A stretch of DNA of 64,000 nucleotides from Deltaproteobacteria bacterium. GTDB taxonomy: Bacteria; Desulfobacterota; Desulfobacteria; Desulfobacterales; GCA-2748835. The stretch lies in contig PDTL01000020.1 of the NCBI GenBank assembly GCA_002748835.1, positions 27,211 through 91,210 of the forward strand. Reading direction: 5' to 3'. Both the position numbers and the translations under genes were made by a program. Below, piece by piece: positions 62,331 to 64,000 of this stretch (positions are counted from its first letter, which is position 1; every line of letters begins with the position of its first letter). Under the pieces are notes generated by a model, which did not search any database, was not told the DNA's origin, and worked only from the letters and a program-made list of their open reading frames with translations.

Positions 62331-63406
62331 ATGTTAACACCACCTTTTACCATTGCTAACAATATACTGAATTTAATGGTAAAAATTGCCGAAAAGATCG
62401 GAAAATTACAGGTGATGTATGTGAAAAACCTGCATTTGCGGAAAGATAATCGATTGCGTTCTATTCAGGCGTCATTGGCTATTGAAAGCAATTCAATGAG
62501 TCTGGAGCAAGTCACTGATATTATCAATGGCCGCAAGGTATTGGGGGAACCAAGGGAAATCCGGGAAGTGAAAAATGCTTTTGATGCCTATGAACATATA
62601 CCGCATTTGTCACCCTATCGTGTTGAAGATTTTCTTCACTCCCATCATTTGATGATGCGAGGCCTGGTAGATAATGCCGGACAATTTCGTACTGGTGACG
62701 TCGGTATTTTTAATACTCAGTGTAAGGTGATGCATTTAGGGGCAAGGCCCGAGTTTGTGCCACGCTTAATCGATGATTTATTTGCATGGGCAGAACAGGA
62801 TAACACACCGGCGTTAATCAAAAGCTGTGTCATGCACTATGAAATTGAAGTGATCCACCCTTTTGCGGATGGCAATGGCCGCATGGGGCGGTTATGGCAA
62901 ACACTCGTGTTGAGTGCGGATACTCCCGCGTTTGCCTGGTTACCCATTGAAACCATGGTGTATCAGCATCAAGCCGATTATTATGCCACCCTGGCACAAG
63001 CAGATACCCATAATGATTCAACGGTTTTTATTGAATTTATCCTGTCGGTTATCTTACAAACCATAGAAATTTATTCGCTTACACAAACGAGCGATAAGTT
63101 AAGCGATATAATGAGCGATACATTATCTGATAAGGAACAGCTCGCTTATCAACACATCTCTTATTATTTGCAACAACACCCCCATATCACCAATCAGCAG
63201 GCACAAAAAATATTGGAGAAATCACCGGCCACGGTGAGGCGTTATCTCAAACGTCTGGTTGATTGTGGCTTGCTTACAGCCACAGGAAAAAACAAGGCAC
63301 GGGTTTATACGCTGGCGACTCAGAAACAGGCATGAGTGAACACCGTTTGAAAAAACTGTTCTGCAAGAAAAGAAAACTCAGAATTAAGATAAATAACTCA
63401 ACTTTC
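62088..63406. repeat. 11-base inverted repeat flanking the Fic gene
   Basis: GAAAGTTGAGT (62088-62098) and its exact reverse complement ACTCAACTTTC (63396-63406) enclose the Fic gene and 1.3 kb of AT-rich DNA. Agreement extends imperfectly outward and inward (CCGAAAGTTGAGTCAT against CCAGAAAGTTGAGTTAT). They could be remnants of an insertion sequence or mobile unit ends; no transposase is present. Confidence 0.45.
62331..63335 (+). CDS. Fic-domain protein (AMP-transferase family) with C-terminal winged helix
   Basis: A 334-residue Fic protein. Central motif 'EVIHPFADGNGRMGRLWQTL' is the complete HPFx(D/E)GNGRxGR active site that transfers AMP (or another nucleotide part) to a target hydroxyl. 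The N-terminal 'RSIQASLAIESNSMSLEQVT' corresponds to the inhibitory helix '(S/T)xxxE(G/N)', here with Ser after the Glu, so autoinhibition may be intact or weakened. After the Fic fold there is a short tetrapeptide repeat ('SDKLSDIMSDTLSDKE') and a winged-helix domain ('ITNQQAQKILEKSPATVRRY'). AT-richer than most of the window and inside an inverted repeat, so probably acquired. ATG 62331 has a weak ribosome site. Confidence 0.88.
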   Translation: MLTPPFTIANNILNLMVKIAEKIGKLQVMYVKNLHLRKDNRLRSIQASLAIESNSMSLEQVTDIINGRKVLGEPREIREVKNAFDAYEHIPHLSPYRVEDFLHSHHLMMRGLVDNAGQFRTGDVGIFNTQCKVMHLGARPEFVPRLIDDLFAWAEQDNTPALIKSCVMHYEIEVIHPFADGNGRMGRLWQTLVLSADTPAFAWLPIETMVYQHQADYYATLAQADTHNDSTVFIEFILSVILQTIEIYSLTQTSDKLSDIMSDTLSDKEQLAYQHISYYLQQHPHITNQQAQKILEKSPATVRRYLKRLVDCGLLTATGKNKARVYTLATQKQA

Positions 63407-63788
63407 TGGGAAGTACTACCAGCCCTATCCCGTTGTCAATAAAGGCTCCGAGCGATTTTTTAACTCAAAAAAAGAGATGGCTTCGCCCATAATGGCAGGG
63501 TAACCGCATTTGGAAAAAGGGACAAAAATAGGCAGTGAAAACAGCACAATTCAGGGCATAATATAACTGGAACTGGAAACTCCCGGATCAGTACATAAGA
63601 GATCACGGCGAGAGTACAGAGATAAGGTAGAGGAGTGGCTTTACCCTTCCCATTTTCAAGTCCGTGATCGGCACAGGTGTCTGGCGAGTATTTTTCAGGC
63701 GTAAATTGCTTGGCTATTTTGATGAGAGGACGTTGCGAATTCAAGATAACCTCGGGCGTCTAAAGAGAAACTATGTGTAAACGATGTA
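63336..63788. other. Intergenic gap after the Fic gene
   Basis: About 450 bases. A 94-codon minus-strand frame at 63460-63744 has improbable composition and no ribosome site. The region may contain mobile-element remains, but nothing definite is recognised other than the inverted-repeat arm at 63396-63406. Confidence 0.4.
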
Positions 63789-63818
63789 TTGACATAACTG
63801 TAAAAGATCAAGTAAACT
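63789..63818 (+). promoter_or_regulatory. Sigma-70-type promoter of the VOC-protein gene
   Basis: TTGACA (63789-63794), 18-base spacer, TAAACT (63813-63818), 33 bases before the start codon at 63851. Confidence 0.55.
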
Positions 63819-63850
63819 GTACAGCCAAGGATATCCAAAGGAGTGAATAA

Positions 63851-64000
63851 ATGAGAAAGATTATTGGAATAATCGTGAGCCTTGTACTAATATCTTCATC
63901 TCTGTATGCAAATGATCAATCGCAAAATACAAAAAAAGAGGCAAAGATGAATAAACATGAAAAAATAAATTACGTTGAATTCCCTTCAAAAGACCTGGAG
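63851..64000 (+). CDS. Secreted VOC-fold (glyoxalase/bleomycin-resistance-like) protein, N-terminal part
   Basis: The first 50 codons of a gene that continues past the window. AAAGGAG lies 7 bases before ATG 63851. The start 'MRKIIGIIVSLVLISSSLYA' is a clear signal peptide. The sequence then reads 'EKINYVEFPSKDLE' at the window's end, which is the typical first strand of proteins of the vicinal oxygen chelate fold ('YVEFPSKDLEATKAFF' in many VOC proteins). Most such proteins are cytoplasmic, so a secreted form is somewhat unusual. The identification rests on this short stretch only. Confidence 0.6.
   Translation, partial: MRKIIGIIVSLVLISSSLYANDQSQNTKKEAKMNKHEKINYVEFPSKDLE

Noticed and set aside
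62331..63335. Fic protein as part of a FicT-FicA toxin-antitoxin pair
   Set aside because: No small antitoxin frame precedes it, and the inhibitory-type helix is within the protein itself.
63460..63744. 94-codon minus-strand frame
   Set aside because: Composition rich in Pro/Cys/Leu runs without family match, no ribosome site; more likely non-coding or remnant DNA.

Overview
The window looks like a chromosomal segment of a Desulfobacterota (former Deltaproteobacteria) bacterium, probably a Desulfobacterales sulfate reducer or a relative. This is inferred from gene content, not from a marker gene: two in-frame UGA codons that read as selenocysteine, a flavoredoxin-like protein, a ferredoxin-thioredoxin-reductase catalytic subunit, an unusual acyl-CoA dehydrogenase and many envelope transport genes. 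Most genes are moderately GC-rich. Short stretches (about 27.8-29.3 kb, 42.3-43.3 kb, 51.9-52.4 kb, 61.7-63.8 kb) are visibly AT-richer and may be acquired. No rRNA, tRNA, CRISPR array or complete insertion sequence was seen.

Layout. 1-7.6 kb: the end of a TPR-type protein, a flavin reductase, then a three-gene envelope module (MMPL/RND transporter, periplasmic outer-membrane lipoprotein-sorting-like protein, outer-membrane barrel). 7.6-15.3 kb (minus strand): a branched-chain amino acid operon ilvD-ilvB-ilvN-cimA-leuA. It is preceded by a promoter, a 31-codon leader peptide rich in Ile/Val/Leu, and a terminator that competes with an alternative pairing over the leader stop codon, i.e. a classical ribosome-mediated attenuator. 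Further hairpins lie between ilvD and ilvB and between ilvN and cimA. 15.4-18.3 kb: a large HEAT-type protein whose second half seems duplicated. 18.6-19.4 kb: a selenocysteine peroxiredoxin. 20-27.7 kb: a metallo-hydrolase, a Ca/Na antiporter and a tripartite RND efflux operon. 28-34.3 kb: CreD-like protein, a secreted helical protein, a radical SAM protein, a glutaredoxin/FTR-beta pair, rsmA and a small winged-helix protein. 34.5-42.3 kb: M16C peptidase, glnD, glnB and a fused hisHF gene.

42.4-49.7 kb: a hotdog thioesterase, a second copy of the lipoprotein-sorting/barrel/RND module in permuted order, and a lipoprotein with twelve 23-residue repeats and a peptidoglycan-binding domain. 49.8-64 kb: leucyl aminopeptidase, a macrodomain protein, an AraC regulator with a TonB-dependent receptor, a SelW-like selenoprotein, an RhlE-type helicase, an acyl-CoA dehydrogenase, a MATE transporter, a Fic protein between short inverted repeats, and the start of a secreted VOC-fold protein.

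The strongest items for a second look are the complete ilv attenuator, the two selenoproteins with their hairpins, the twelve-repeat lipoprotein, the paired envelope modules and the eukaryote-like HisHF fusion.
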